A stretch of 30,185 bases of DNA from Bacillota bacterium. GTDB taxonomy: Bacteria; Bacillota_C; Negativicutes; JAEYSJ01. This document shows, piece by piece, positions 23,112 to 30,185 of the stretch (the first letter of the stretch is position 1; the number at the start of each line of letters is the position of its first letter). A model generated the notes under the pieces. It did not search any database. It saw only the letters and a list, made by a program, of their open reading frames with translations, and was not told the DNA's origin. A program made the translations under genes and the position numbers. The stretch spans positions 1-30,185 of the forward strand of contig JAEYSJ010000017.1 of assembly GCA_023434855.1 (NCBI GenBank), written 5' to 3'.

Positions 23112-23251
23112 TGTTCCCTCTCCCTGTAAAGCGGTGTCTTTTGCTATATCAAAATTTATAATTAAGTATTTACACTTTTGGTATTTTCTATTAAGGGAAT
23201 GTTTTTATCAGTAATCTATTTTTATCATAGTAAAATCCTTCTCCGGAATCA

Positions 23252-24658
23252 TTAATATATTATTTCGTCAACAATGTTGGCCTGACGGTCCAGTAAATGT
23301 GTTGCGCAAGATATGCAGGGATCAAAGGAGCGTATGATGCGGCCGGGAATTACATATCTGAGCTCAGTTGACGGAATTTCAGTGTCAATGAGAGCAGTTT
23401 CGGCCGGCCCGCGGTTATTATACTCGTCTTTAGGCGAAAAGTTCCAGGCTGTCGGTGTAATGATATCATACTTTGATACCTGCTCACCTTCAACGCAAGC
23501 ATAATGGAGCAGCGCACCCCGCATAGCGTCGGTTACTGCAGTGGCTTGGTTCTGGACGAGCTCTTTCTTTTGGTTAATCGGTGGTTCTCCGGGCTGCAGC
23601 TTATGCAGCCACTTCTCTAAGAGTTCGGTTATGAGGAGGGTTTCCAATGAGCGGGCCACAATCCGGTCCATTGTCGAAGTGCCACCCGTGTAGTATCCGT
23701 TTATTGTCATACGTGCCAAAGGTCCGCCTTCATAGTGTTGTCCTTGATATAAAATTGCCTTAGTCCAAGTATAAGCTCCCGGCTTATGAGGGGCAGGGCG
23801 TACTTCATCCTCCTTCATCCATTTTGCTTGCTCAAAATAGGCTCTGGAGATGTTTTCATGTATATAGTCAAGTTGGGGATTAGTTAACAGGCCATCATTG
23901 AGGATGCCGGGTTTCCAAAGCAGGTGGTTATTTTTGTTACCAAACCGGAATAATCCAAAGGATAAAAAGCGGCCAAGTGTTTTACCTATATGAAAGTAAT
24001 CCTCATAGCATCTTGCGATGAGTTCTGTATCAGGCAGCATATATCGCTGGACAAATTCATGGATATCATGAGTGAGGGCTAAGGCGTGGTTGATTTTATC
24101 CGCTGTTGGTGCGACCGCAGCTCCTCCAGGCAAAAAACTATGTTGGTGTGGAGCTTTCCCACCAAAAAGGGCGAGAATCTGATGGCTTTTTTCCGCCGCA
24201 TGGATAGCTTTGCTATAATGTCCCGCTAAACGTCGATTATCTTCATCGTTAAGGCGGCAGTCAACACAATTTTGGTGCAAAAAGGGTGGCTGGCTCGGCA
24301 TAATGACAAAATCGGGCAGTCCGAAGAAATAAAAATGGCGGATGTGATTTTGTAAAATATCAGCCGCGAACATGATATTTCGTAAATATTGGGCGTTCTC
24401 ATCAATGTCATTATCGTATAATTTGTCCAGGAGATAGCTTGCTACAGCACCATGGGCTGTAGAGCAAATACCACAAATGCGCTGGGTTATGTATACAGCG
24501 TCTGTAATATGCCGATTGCGCATTATATATTCAAAACCGCGAAACATCGTACTGCTAACATCGGCATCAATTGTTATGCCATTGTCTACTGTCAACTCAA
24601 CAGTAAGCAAGCCACTTAGACGAGTAACAGGGCTGAACAAAATTTTTTTATGATCCAT
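23252..24658 (-). CDS. [NiFe] hydrogenase large subunit
   Basis: 468 aa from the second of two ATGs (24658), which has better spacing from AGAGGA. It overlaps the small subunit stop. It carries the catalytic NiFe centre: R-I-C-G-I-C-S-T-A-H (L1) and F-D-P-C-I-S-C-A-T-H-L-L-D (L2) supply the four Cys ligands. After the final His there are 14 residues (LLDRQANIVDEIIY), the cleaved maturation peptide, so a HyaD/HycI-type protease is needed but none is in the window. General features (R-G-F-E near the N-terminus, G-G-P-L-A-R) suit a group 1 type. No membrane cytochrome b subunit follows; the next genes are cydA and cydB. Confidence 0.93.
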   Translation of the reverse strand: MDHKKILFSPVTRLSGLLTVELTVDNGITIDADVSSTMFRGFEYIMRNRHITDAVYITQRICGICSTAHGAVASYLLDKLYDNDIDENAQYLRNIMFAADILQNHIRHFYFFGLPDFVIMPSQPPFLHQNCVDCRLNDEDNRRLAGHYSKAIHAAEKSHQILALFGGKAPHQHSFLPGGAAVAPTADKINHALALTHDIHEFVQRYMLPDTELIARCYEDYFHIGKTLGRFLSFGLFRFGNKNNHLLWKPGILNDGLLTNPQLDYIHENISRAYFEQAKWMKEDEVRPAPHKPGAYTWTKAILYQGQHYEGGPLARMTINGYYTGGTSTMDRIVARSLETLLITELLEKWLHKLQPGEPPINQKKELVQNQATAVTDAMRGALLHYACVEGEQVSKYDIITPTAWNFSPKDEYNNRGPAETALIDTEIPSTELRYVIPGRIIRSFDPCISCATHLLDRQANIVDEIIY

Positions 24659-25625
24659 CATGTCCTCTTTTTCCGGCTACCGGCTGATGCTCGTGCTCAG
24701 TTGCCGCAGCCTTATTTTTTTTCGGTAACGGGGAGAAAAAAGGGGCAGACCCATCCGGAAAGTCCTGATTTGTACAACCGATACATGGGGTATTTACCTT
24801 TACCGGCCAGCTGACGTGGTTGATCCATTGCCGGTACGGACAGTCGGACCCGGTACGTGGGCCGGAACATCCTTGGGAAAACATGCATTTAATGTCACCT
24901 AGTCGCTTGGCGAATTCTTTTTTATCATAGTAGGAGCGGCGCTGGCAATGCCGATGGACGGTAAAACCGTAAAAAAGTTTTGGCCGGTTAAGATCATCCA
25001 GTTCTGGTTCTCCAAACATTAGCAAGTAGGCTAGTGTTCCAACGAACCAATCCGGATTTACCGGACAGCCACTCACGTTGATTACCTGCCGCTGCAACAC
25101 TTGGCTGACACCTACTGAGCCGGTCAGATTGGGGGCAGCAGAGGAGGCTCCCCCGAAACTTGCACAAGTTCCAATAGCAACAACGTATTGGGCTGCTTTT
25201 CCCAGGCGGGTTACTGCCTCCAGGGCTGTAATAGGACCATGATCCGTTCGGGCGATAACATTATATATTCCACCGTCTGCTGTAGGTACAGCTCCTTCGA
25301 CCACCAATGTAAATCTATTATGATAACTTCTGAGGGCATTCTCCAACAGTAAAAACGCATCGCTTCCCTGGGCAGCCATGAAGGTATTACTGTATAAAAG
25401 ATCAATCATATCTGCAAACACCTGGTTCAAATATGGATATGTCGTATTCATGAAAGCAATGTTATTGTCACCGCTATCACTTGTCTCCAACCATATAACA
25501 GGGAGTTTGCCTTTTTGATGTTGCAGCAAATGTTCCTGAACGGCAGGCAATATTTTTGCCGATAACTCATAGTTATCGGTTGCCGCATTTTCCCGACACA
25601 ATCGCAGAAATTCATCCTTTTCCAT
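24648..25625 (-). CDS. [NiFe] hydrogenase small subunit with altered proximal cluster site
   Basis: 325 aa from ATG 25625 after GAGGTGG; a TTG four codons upstream overlaps that site. No Tat signal (no RR motif or hydrophobic core), so it acts in the cytoplasm or at the inner membrane face. Distal cluster ligands His224, Cys227, Cys247, Cys253 and medial ligands Cys262, Cys281, Cys284 match the family spacing. Proximal ligands Cys154 (GTCASFGG) and Cys187 (SGCPVNPDW) are kept. But the first pair, C-x-G-C in W-x-x-x-x-C-T-G-C, reads S-D-S-G-D (Asp50, Asp53). I re-read the codons (AGT GAT AGC GGT GAC) and they are clear. Consequence unknown: Asp ligands, or a missing cluster. Large subunit translation is overlapped. 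Confidence 0.9.
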   Translation of the reverse strand: MEKDEFLRLCRENAATDNYELSAKILPAVQEHLLQHQKGKLPVIWLETSDSGDNNIAFMNTTYPYLNQVFADMIDLLYSNTFMAAQGSDAFLLLENALRSYHNRFTLVVEGAVPTADGGIYNVIARTDHGPITALEAVTRLGKAAQYVVAIGTCASFGGASSAAPNLTGSVGVSQVLQRQVINVSGCPVNPDWFVGTLAYLLMFGEPELDDLNRPKLFYGFTVHRHCQRRSYYDKKEFAKRLGDIKCMFSQGCSGPRTGSDCPYRQWINHVSWPVKVNTPCIGCTNQDFPDGSAPFFSPLPKKNKAAATEHEHQPVAGKRGHDGS

Positions 25626-25650
25626 TCTCCACCTCAATTAAAGTTTTTAC

Positions 25651-25656
25651 ATTATA
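25651..25656 (-). promoter_or_regulatory. Candidate promoter -10 for the hydrogenase genes
   Basis: On the - strand TATAAT is a perfect -10 lying about 26 bp before the small subunit start. The -35 region (TATTAC, 16 bp upstream) is weak. The ferritin terminator lies just upstream, so an independent promoter is needed here. Confidence 0.45.
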
Positions 25657-25694
25657 TGAGCAGCGGCTTTTCGTAATACTACAAGACCTTGTAA

Positions 25695-25728
25695 TTAAAA
25701 ACGAAAACCTGCCATTACCTGGCAGGTT
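25695..25728 (-). terminator. Intrinsic terminator after the ferritin-like gene
   Basis: AACCTGCCA and TGGCAGGTT (25706-25728) form a perfect 9-bp stem with a 5-base loop. On the - strand the stem is followed by TTTTCGTTTTTAATT, a good U-tract. It starts 8 bp behind the ferritin-like stop. Confidence 0.88.
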
Positions 25729-25735
25729 GAGAAGC

Positions 25736-26200
25736 TTAGCACCCACAGCACCCACAGCGGTTTTTGCTGTACAAGAAGTTCCATTTGACGGAATGCTTAA
25801 GCTCATCAGAAATAATTTCAAATAGCATGTCCCTATGTCGTTGGGAACAGAGACCAAACATAATTTTTCTGTACGTTTCAACTGCGCCAAGTTCGCCGAA
25901 GATCGCTTGCTGGATGGCCGCGCAGTAGTTGTCAGGCATTTCAAAGTCTTGCTTTTGCTTGGCGACAGGCGGCTCGCAGGTTATCTCCCGGTAAATCATG
26001 CGGAACATCTTGAAATGCTTAATCTCATCGTCGCGGATTGATTTGATGATGTCTCGCTGTTCACAATCGGGAGCGATTTCGAGCAGACAATTATAGAACA
26101 TGCGGTCACTAGTTTCGTCGCCTAATGCTTCCAGTATAAGGCAAAGGGAGCGTTCCAGCTTATCCGGGTCACAGCATTCTAAGCTATCGGGGGAGTACAT
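25736..26200 (-). CDS. Ferritin-like (rubrerythrin-type) di-iron protein
   Basis: 154 aa. A perfect AAGGAGGT precedes ATG 26200. Four-helix di-iron signature: E-A-L-G-D-E in helix 1, D-D-E-I-K-H-F-K-M-F (ExxH) in helix 2, G-E-L-G-A-V-E-T-Y in helix 3, and D-E-L-K-H-S-V-K-W (ExxH) in helix 4. It lacks the rubredoxin domain of true rubrerythrins. The C-terminus ends C-G-C-C-G-C, a possible metal site. Known: such proteins reduce peroxide or store iron. It is a single gene ending at its own terminator, just before the hydrogenase/cyd block, which fits an O2-protection island. A short palindrome (AAGTAT-A-ATACTT, 26235-26247) overlaps its likely promoter. Confidence 0.85.
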   Translation of the reverse strand: MYSPDSLECCDPDKLERSLCLILEALGDETSDRMFYNCLLEIAPDCEQRDIIKSIRDDEIKHFKMFRMIYREITCEPPVAKQKQDFEMPDNYCAAIQQAIFGELGAVETYRKIMFGLCSQRHRDMLFEIISDELKHSVKWNFLYSKNRCGCCGC

Positions 26201-26386
26201 AAATGTTACCTCCTTCTAAGTTAGCCAAGGGAGAAAGTATAATACTTCAGCCTGCATGGCTATGTTGTTACATTACATAATATGCTTGTGAGACACTTAT
26301 GGTTCACAATTATTACCGATAGTATTGCAGATATTGGTGATACGGCAAGTGCGCTAATATTCATTAGTAAATTAGTTCTGAAACGA

Positions 26387-26421
26387 CGAAGTCCCTACGG
26401 AATCTTTCCGTAGGGACTTCG
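26387..26421. terminator. Long perfect hairpin downstream of the sensor kinase
   Basis: CGAAGTCCCTACGGA pairs with TCCGTAGGGACTTCG over 15 bp with a 5-base loop. There is no long U-tract, but it lies 22 bp behind the sensor kinase stop. The stretch 26201-26386 holds only promoter-like AT-rich sequence of the ferritin-like gene. Confidence 0.6.
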
Positions 26422-26443
26422 CATAGGAGATGGTTTCTGTCAA

Positions 26444-27838
26444 TCATTCTTTGGGAAGAATGATTGGAATTACGACAGTTATGGAGGTTCCTTTCCCAGG
26501 CTTGCTGGCTAAATGAATTGTACTGGCATGTTGTTTTGCGATCCAACAGGCAATAGACAGACCGAGGCCGGTACCACCGGTGGTTTTTGACCTGGATTTA
26601 TCCACCCGGTAAAAACGGTCGAATATCCTGGCTTGATCTTCCTCAGGTATTCCAATCCCTGTATCTTGTACCGTAAGTTCTAACTGGGTATCGGTCTTCC
26701 TGGAGGCGATAATTATATTTCCGCCCGCAGGCGTATATTTTATGCTATTCTCAATAAAAATTCGCAGAAGCTGTTTGATGGCAAAAGCATCAGCCCAAAT
26801 GATAACAGGATCGTTCTGACATAGTGTAATTTGATGGTCAGGAGCAATCAGACGTGTTTCTTGCACAACTTCTTCGACTAGTCTTTCCAATTTTAGTGGT
26901 TCTTTTTTCAACAGTTGTTTACCTTGGTCAACCCTTGCCAGAAAAAGCAGTTTTTCAATTAAACTTTGCATATTTGACGCTTCTGATATGATTGCAGCAA
27001 TTCCTTCATCCAGTATGGAAACATCGCGCTTGCCCCAGCGATCAAGCATGTTTGCGTATCCGGAAATAACGGTTACCGGGGTGCGCAGCTCGTGGGAAGC
27101 ATCAGCGACAAAGCGCTGCTGTTGTTCAACGCCGGCCTGAATTCGATTCAGCATATAATTGATAGTTCTTGCCAGTTCCTGCAATTCATCTTTGCGATCG
27201 CTCTCATCAAGTCTTTTTCCCAGGTTATTAATTTCTATCTCTTTGGCAGTGTCAATGATATCACGGATGGGATGAAGGATTCTACGGCTAATGAATACCC
27301 CTGAAATGAAAGCAACAAATAACCCAATAAAATTGGCAGCCACCAGATTTCTTGTCAGGACTTTAAGAAAGTGTGCTTCTGCTGACATTCTTCGGATAAA
27401 CTGCAAATGATAGGTATGGTAATCAATCCAGGTTCGTTCCGCAGCATCGTACTCATCCGTGGTGTTCCCTTGATTGAAATTTAAGCGATGGGAACGTTTG
27501 TCATGTTCATTATCCACAATCACCGGTTGGGTAACCGGGTCTAAAGAATCGCTTTCCCAAAGCAGGTTGTCTTGTTCATCAAAAACCCTAAGTATGACTC
27601 CCGGAACCAGGAGATTTTGTTCCAACATAGATTTAGTCAATGGATTTCCTGCCGACAAATAGCGTCTAACACTATCCATACTGATAGCCAAATCTTTCTT
27701 TGCATCAGCGGAAAAATAATATTGTATGCCAACATGGGTCAGGAAACTAGTGAAGAGGAGGATACAGAATAAGATTAGGGTGTAAAGCAAAGTTAATTTA
27801 ACAGATATTGTCGCCCGCAATCTAGTCTTTAACCACAT
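26444..27838 (-). CDS. Membrane sensor histidine kinase
   Basis: 464 aa. AGGAG lies 6 bp before ATG 27838, and the start overlaps the response-regulator gene by 17 bp. Membrane helices occur at about 12-38 and 165-190, enclosing a periplasmic sensing part of roughly 125 residues rich in Asp, Asn and His that I do not recognise. A HAMP linker follows (I-L-H-P-I-R-D-I), then the HisKA box S-H-E-L-R-T-P-V (phospho-His), then the ATP-binding boxes N-S-I-K-Y-T (N box), D-T-G-I-G-I-P (G1), and G-T-G-L-G-L-S (G2). All catalytic residues are present. It belongs to the large OmpR-partner class. The ligand cannot be deduced; the acidic sensor may bind a metal or cationic peptide. Confidence 0.95.
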   Translation of the reverse strand: MWLKTRLRATISVKLTLLYTLILFCILLFTSFLTHVGIQYYFSADAKKDLAISMDSVRRYLSAGNPLTKSMLEQNLLVPGVILRVFDEQDNLLWESDSLDPVTQPVIVDNEHDKRSHRLNFNQGNTTDEYDAAERTWIDYHTYHLQFIRRMSAEAHFLKVLTRNLVAANFIGLFVAFISGVFISRRILHPIRDIIDTAKEIEINNLGKRLDESDRKDELQELARTINYMLNRIQAGVEQQQRFVADASHELRTPVTVISGYANMLDRWGKRDVSILDEGIAAIISEASNMQSLIEKLLFLARVDQGKQLLKKEPLKLERLVEEVVQETRLIAPDHQITLCQNDPVIIWADAFAIKQLLRIFIENSIKYTPAGGNIIIASRKTDTQLELTVQDTGIGIPEEDQARIFDRFYRVDKSRSKTTGGTGLGLSIACWIAKQHASTIHLASKPGKGTSITVVIPIILPKE

Positions 27839-28514
27839 AGCCTACTCCTCTGACTGTATAGATATATTTTTCCTCGAAGGCTTCATCTAGTTTGGCGCGG
27901 AGGTAGCGGATAAAAACATCAACTGTATTGGTATCTCCGACGTAATCATACCCCCAAACTTCCTGGAGAATGCGCTCGCGGCGTAATACAATTTGTTTAT
28001 TTCTAACTAAAAACAGGAGAAGATCATATTCTTTTTTGGTCAGCTCAATCGGCTTTCCATCAACAAGCGCTTCAAAACGCTCAGGATACAAGGTGAGATT
28101 CTTGACTGTGAGTTCCCTCTCGTCAGGCTTGTGGGTCAGCGGTTTTTGCTTGCGAAATATGACCCTGATGCGGGCAAGCAGTTCCTGAATTGCAAATGGC
28201 TTGACGATATAATCATCTGCGCCGGAATCAAGACCATGTACCCTGTCTTCAATTCCTTCCTTGGCAGTGACCATAATAATGGAAACCTCAGATACTTCAC
28301 GGACCTTTTTGCAAATCTCCATGCCATCTATTTCCGGCAGCATTACATCAAGCAAGATCAGATCGAATTGTTCCTGTGTAATTCGATCAAGTGCTCTACG
28401 TCCGTTTGTTTCAATTGCAGTCTGATACGTTTCATGTTCCAGTTCCATTTGCAGGAAGCGGGCTATCTTCCATTCATCTTCCACGATCAAAATTCTTTTA
28501 CTGGATGATTCCAT
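27822..28514 (-). CDS. OmpR/PhoB-family response regulator
   Basis: 230 aa from ATG 28514 after GGAGG. An upstream ATG at 28538 would add 8 residues and has no ribosome site. The receiver domain has E-D at 13-14, L-L-D-V-M-L-P with the phospho-acceptor Asp, V-T-A and V-K-P-F. The winged-helix domain follows with E-L-T-K-K-E-Y-D-L-L-L-F-L, R-E-R-I-L-Q-E-V-W-G-Y-D-Y, and V-D-V-F-I-R-Y-L-R-A-K-L. It ends in R-G-V-G-Y. Its DNA sites probably include the 11-bp-spaced TTTAAT repeats in the divergent intergenic region, which would give self-regulation and control of the gene at 28794. Confidence 0.96.
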   Translation of the reverse strand: MESSSKRILIVEDEWKIARFLQMELEHETYQTAIETNGRRALDRITQEQFDLILLDVMLPEIDGMEICKKVREVSEVSIIMVTAKEGIEDRVHGLDSGADDYIVKPFAIQELLARIRVIFRKQKPLTHKPDERELTVKNLTLYPERFEALVDGKPIELTKKEYDLLLFLVRNKQIVLRRERILQEVWGYDYVGDTNTVDVFIRYLRAKLDEAFEEKYIYTVRGVGYVVKD

Positions 28515-28599
28515 TATTAAGCAGCCTCCGGCAATCATTATATATTTACTTATTATATAAACATTTTTTTCCGAATAATAGAAGCAGCAAGTTGTGTTT

Positions 28600-28616
28600 T
28601 TTAATCAAATTTTAAT
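28600..28616. promoter_or_regulatory. TTTAAT direct repeat, proximal to the response-regulator gene
   Basis: TTTAAT, 5 bp, TTTAAT: half-sites at 28600 and 28611, 11 bp apart. This is the direct-repeat geometry bound by OmpR-family dimers and close to the PmrA box (YTTAAK-N5-YTTAAK). Confidence 0.5.
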
Positions 28617-28686
28617 ATGACCCCCAAATTCCATATACTATATATTAGGGTGGGCTGTCTGGTTGCAACGGTTAAAGGTGAGATAT

Positions 28687-28725
28687 TTTAATGGAATTTT
28701 AACCTTCTTTTAATAATTGTATAAT
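28687..28725 (+). promoter_or_regulatory. Three TTTAA[T/C] half-sites plus -10 before the small membrane gene
   Basis: TTTAAT at 28687, TTTAAC at 28698 and TTTAAT at 28709 have exact 11-bp spacing. A perfect -10 TATAAT (28720-28725) follows the last repeat by 5 bp. The sites replace a normal -35 and suggest activation by an OmpR-family regulator, presumably the adjacent one. Confidence 0.6.
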
Positions 28726-28793
28726 GTTTATCGGCTATTCTACTTACAGTGGTGTAAAACCAAGTTTAGAGATGAATTGTCTGGAGGATAATT

Positions 28794-29084
28794 ATGCGAA
28801 GAATAACATCAATAATATTGGTAATCGCTTTTTTTGTTGTTTCTGTAACCGGAATACAATTAACCACTGCCCATGGGCACGGGGGTGAGGACAGGCCGCT
28901 AAAGAAATATCAGCAATTGGCGGCCAGTAATAACAGTGCAGGTGTTTCATTTGAAAAGCCCCTTTACCCAAAAGAAGTTCACCAGTGGGCAGGTTTCTTA
29001 TTTATTGGAGCAGGGTTAGTGCATTTGGGACTTAATATCAGGCCAATGATGACATACTTTAAGCGCAAAGACTCAATAAGTTAA
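28794..29084 (+). CDS. Small two-helix membrane protein with conserved His (DUF4405-like)
   Basis: 96 aa. GGAGG precedes ATG 28794. N-terminal helix (SIILVIAFFVVSVTGIQL) may be a signal anchor. A His-rich turn follows (TTAHGHGGED). The second helix H-Q-W-A-G-F-L-F-I-G-A-G-L-V-H-L-G-L-N has the His-x-x-x-G ... H-x-x-L-N pattern of DUF4405-type small haem-binding-like membrane proteins. It is the first gene after the TTTAAT sites, so it is a likely target of the two-component system. Haem or metal binding is inference from the His placement only. Confidence 0.65.
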   Translation: MRRITSIILVIAFFVVSVTGIQLTTAHGHGGEDRPLKKYQQLAASNNSAGVSFEKPLYPKEVHQWAGFLFIGAGLVHLGLNIRPMMTYFKRKDSIS

Positions 29085-29106
29085 GATTTTCTAAGGAGGA
29101 TTTTCT

Positions 29107-29394
29107 ATGCAGTGTTCAGCATGTAAAGCAAATATTCAAGGTGATTTCAAATTCTGCCCTCATTGTGGCAATAAAATCAATACATTGTGTCCCAGCTGCG
29201 GAAAAGATATGATGCCGGATTGGATCGCCTGCCCATATTGCGGTCTGGCTGCCAAAATGCCAACCGCTTCGTTTTCACCTCCTAATATGCAACATCCTGC
29301 ATCTTCCCATTATAATCAATCATACCATTCCGACTCATCCGGACATCATCGCCACCATAAGAAAGGGTTGCTGGGAAGTTTTTTCTCGGGATAA
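29107..29394 (+). CDS. Double zinc-ribbon protein
   Basis: 95 aa. AAGGAGG is a strong ribosome site. Two zinc ribbons: C3-x2-C6 with C17-x2-C20 (CPHC), and C28-x2-C31 (CPSC) with C42-x2-C45 (CPYC). The second half is disordered and His/Ser-rich (SYHSDSSGHHRHHKK), then G-L-L-G-S-F-F-S-G. The end of the gene contains the heptamer T-TTT-TTC in its own frame, and a -1 shift there would fuse the protein to the kinase just downstream (see that entry). DZR domains often sit at the N-terminus of signalling proteins, so the fused form is credible. Confidence 0.85.
   Translation: MQCSACKANIQGDFKFCPHCGNKINTLCPSCGKDMMPDWIACPYCGLAAKMPTASFSPPNMQHPASSHYNQSYHSDSSGHHRHHKKGLLGSFFSG
29379..29385 (+). other. 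Canonical -1 slippery heptamer (candidate programmed frameshift)
   Basis: T-TTT-TTC lies in the reading frame of the zinc-ribbon gene (AGT TTT TTC TCG GGA TAA), 7 bp before its stop. After a -1 slip the frame reads F-F-L-G-I-K-S-L-S-P-I-N-G-Y-H-I-D-S-L-L-G-G-G-S, straight into the kinase glycine loop. A 1-bp T deletion or a sequencing error in the T run would look the same. Confidence 0.4.
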
Positions 29395-29435
29395 AATCGC
29401 TGTCGCCCATTAATGGTTATCACATTGATTCGCTG

Positions 29436-30170
29436 TTGGGGGGCGGAAGCTACGGTATTGTTGTAAAAGGAGAAAAAGCGGGACAGTGCTATGCTCTAAA
29501 GCTATACTGTGACGATTACCTTAACCCCAAAAACCATCTTTTTTACAGGGCCATTGATTTATTCAGACGGGAAACGGAAATATTGCAGTGCATTCGACAT
29601 CCACAGATTCCAGGCTGCATCGATTCTTTTGTCTTTGAAAATATGTATTGCCTGGTACAGGACTATATACCAGGCATAGCGCTTTCCGAGTTTATTAATC
29701 AAGGTCATAGATACGTCGAGGAGAGGGTAAAAGAAATTGTTTTCGATTTGCTAAAAATCCTCAACTTTCTCCACATGTCATCTGCCGGTAGGCCGTCCAT
29801 CCTTCACCGCGACTTGCGGCTTTCCAATCTGATTTTTTCGGATAATGTTCTATTCTTAATTGACTTTGGCCTGGCCCACCGAATTAATGACAAGGCTGAT
29901 GAAGCTTTTTTACTAAAATGCTTGCAGTCAAAATTTACAGACGCTGTTTCGCCGACATACGCGAGAATGCGAAATGAATTATCGATACAAAGTGATTTAT
30001 TTGGTGTAGGCGTTGTTGCAGCTGACCTATTTACCAATACTGCATCAACAGCAGGCGAACAGCAAATTCCTGTTTCCCGCCAATTTAAATCCTTTATACG
30101 AAGACTTTTGGGTGTAGAAAGAATTTTTATATCCTGTGCGGAAGCTATTGATCATTTGCGAAATTTATAG
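29436..30170 (+). CDS. Ser/Thr protein kinase domain without a clear start codon
   Basis: 244 aa from TTG 29436. The catalytic set is complete: G-G-G-S-Y-G-I-V (P-loop), Y-A-L-K-L-Y (Lys), E-T-E-I-L (helix C Glu), L-H-R-D-L-R-L-S-N-L (catalytic Asp, Asn) and D-F-G-L-A. The TTG cuts into the P-loop. The frame stays open back to 29361 and the residues before (I-N-G-Y-H-I-D-S-L-L) look like the missing first strand, but no ATG, GTG or TTG occurs there and there is no ribosome site. So either a rare start (such as ATT 29409 or CTG 29400) is used or the kinase is made by frameshift from the zinc-ribbon gene. Alternatively the gene is damaged. There is no membrane helix after the kinase domain. Its substrate is unknown. 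Confidence 0.8.
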   Translation: MGGGSYGIVVKGEKAGQCYALKLYCDDYLNPKNHLFYRAIDLFRRETEILQCIRHPQIPGCIDSFVFENMYCLVQDYIPGIALSEFINQGHRYVEERVKEIVFDLLKILNFLHMSSAGRPSILHRDLRLSNLIFSDNVLFLIDFGLAHRINDKADEAFLLKCLQSKFTDAVSPTYARMRNELSIQSDLFGVGVVAADLFTNTASTAGEQQIPVSRQFKSFIRRLLGVERIFISCAEAIDHLRNL

Positions 30171-30179
30171 GAGGCAAGA

Positions 30180-30185
30180 TGGAAG
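30180..30185 (+). CDS. Start of the next gene, cut by the window
   Basis: AGGAGG at 30169-30174 and ATG at 30180 mark a start; only Met-Glu is visible, so nothing can be said about the product. Confidence 0.6.

Noticed and set aside
26235..26247. Palindrome AAGTAT-A-ATACTT before the ferritin-like gene, considered as a PerR box
   Set aside because: It does not match the PerR consensus TTATAAT-N-ATTATAA well and overlaps a simple -10-like sequence; kept only as a remark.
26286..26309. Inverted repeat TTGTGA ... TCACAA, similar to a Rex operator
   Set aside because: Spacer is 12 bp; the usual Rex site has about 6. It does not sit clearly on a promoter, so I did not call it.

Overview
The window most likely comes from a spore-forming, diderm (outer-membrane) anaerobic Firmicute, probably Negativicutes of the Sporomusa/Pelosinus type. 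This is inference. It rests on strong AGGAGG ribosome sites, a small Gly-rich YjcZ-like spore-type protein, cytochrome bd beside a [NiFe] hydrogenase, a lipoprotein inside an injection-type locus, and moderate GC. No rRNA, tRNA, CRISPR array or transposon was seen.

Region A (about 1-10,070, + strand) is a tightly packed operon that looks like the regulatory, chaperone and structural arm of a contractile-injection or type-VI-like apparatus. In order it holds a J-domain protein (cut by the window edge), a membrane FHA protein, a zinc-ribbon FHA protein, a membrane PP2C-like protein, a second PP2C-like protein fused to a membrane helix and TPR-like repeats, two conserved proteins I cannot name (baseplate candidates), a giant Hsp70-like ATPase with an extra N-terminal domain, and a fibre-like protein. 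FHA plus PP2C recalls the Fha/PppA/PpkA phospho-switch of T6SS. The DnaJ/Hsp70 pair is an unusual addition. Tube, sheath and ClpV-type ATPase genes are not in the window; they may lie upstream.

Region B (10,200-18,800, + strand) is the spike and effector part: a lipoprotein, a DcrB/DUF1795-like adaptor, a VgrG-like spike, a pentapeptide-repeat protein, an Imm11-like protein, a DUF4280 PAAR-like tip, a second VgrG-like spike with a pre-toxin-like tail, then a detached, AT-richer Endonuclease_NS_2-type toxin with a YezG-like immunity protein. Many stop/start overlaps suggest translational coupling.

Region C (18,800-20,500) holds a probable structured RNA with an extended -10 promoter and a perfect hairpin terminator, an overlooked 37-residue YjcZ-like gene on the - strand, and a soluble chemoreceptor-like protein.

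Region D (20,500-26,200, - strand) is a redox island. Transcribed right to left it encodes a ferritin-like protein, [NiFe] hydrogenase small and large subunits, then cydA and cydB. Together these could pass electrons from H2 to O2 or limit oxidative damage. Two oddities stand out: the hydrogenase small subunit has D-x-G-D where the proximal-cluster C-x-G-C should be, and CydB carries a long C-terminal soluble tail.

Region E (26,400-30,185) is an OmpR-family two-component system (- strand) diverging from a small membrane protein. Its intergenic region carries TTTAAT half-sites at exact 11-bp spacing. Next comes a double-zinc-ribbon protein whose end contains a canonical -1 slippery heptamer leading into a Ser/Thr kinase frame that lacks a proper start codon. 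A further gene starts at the right edge.
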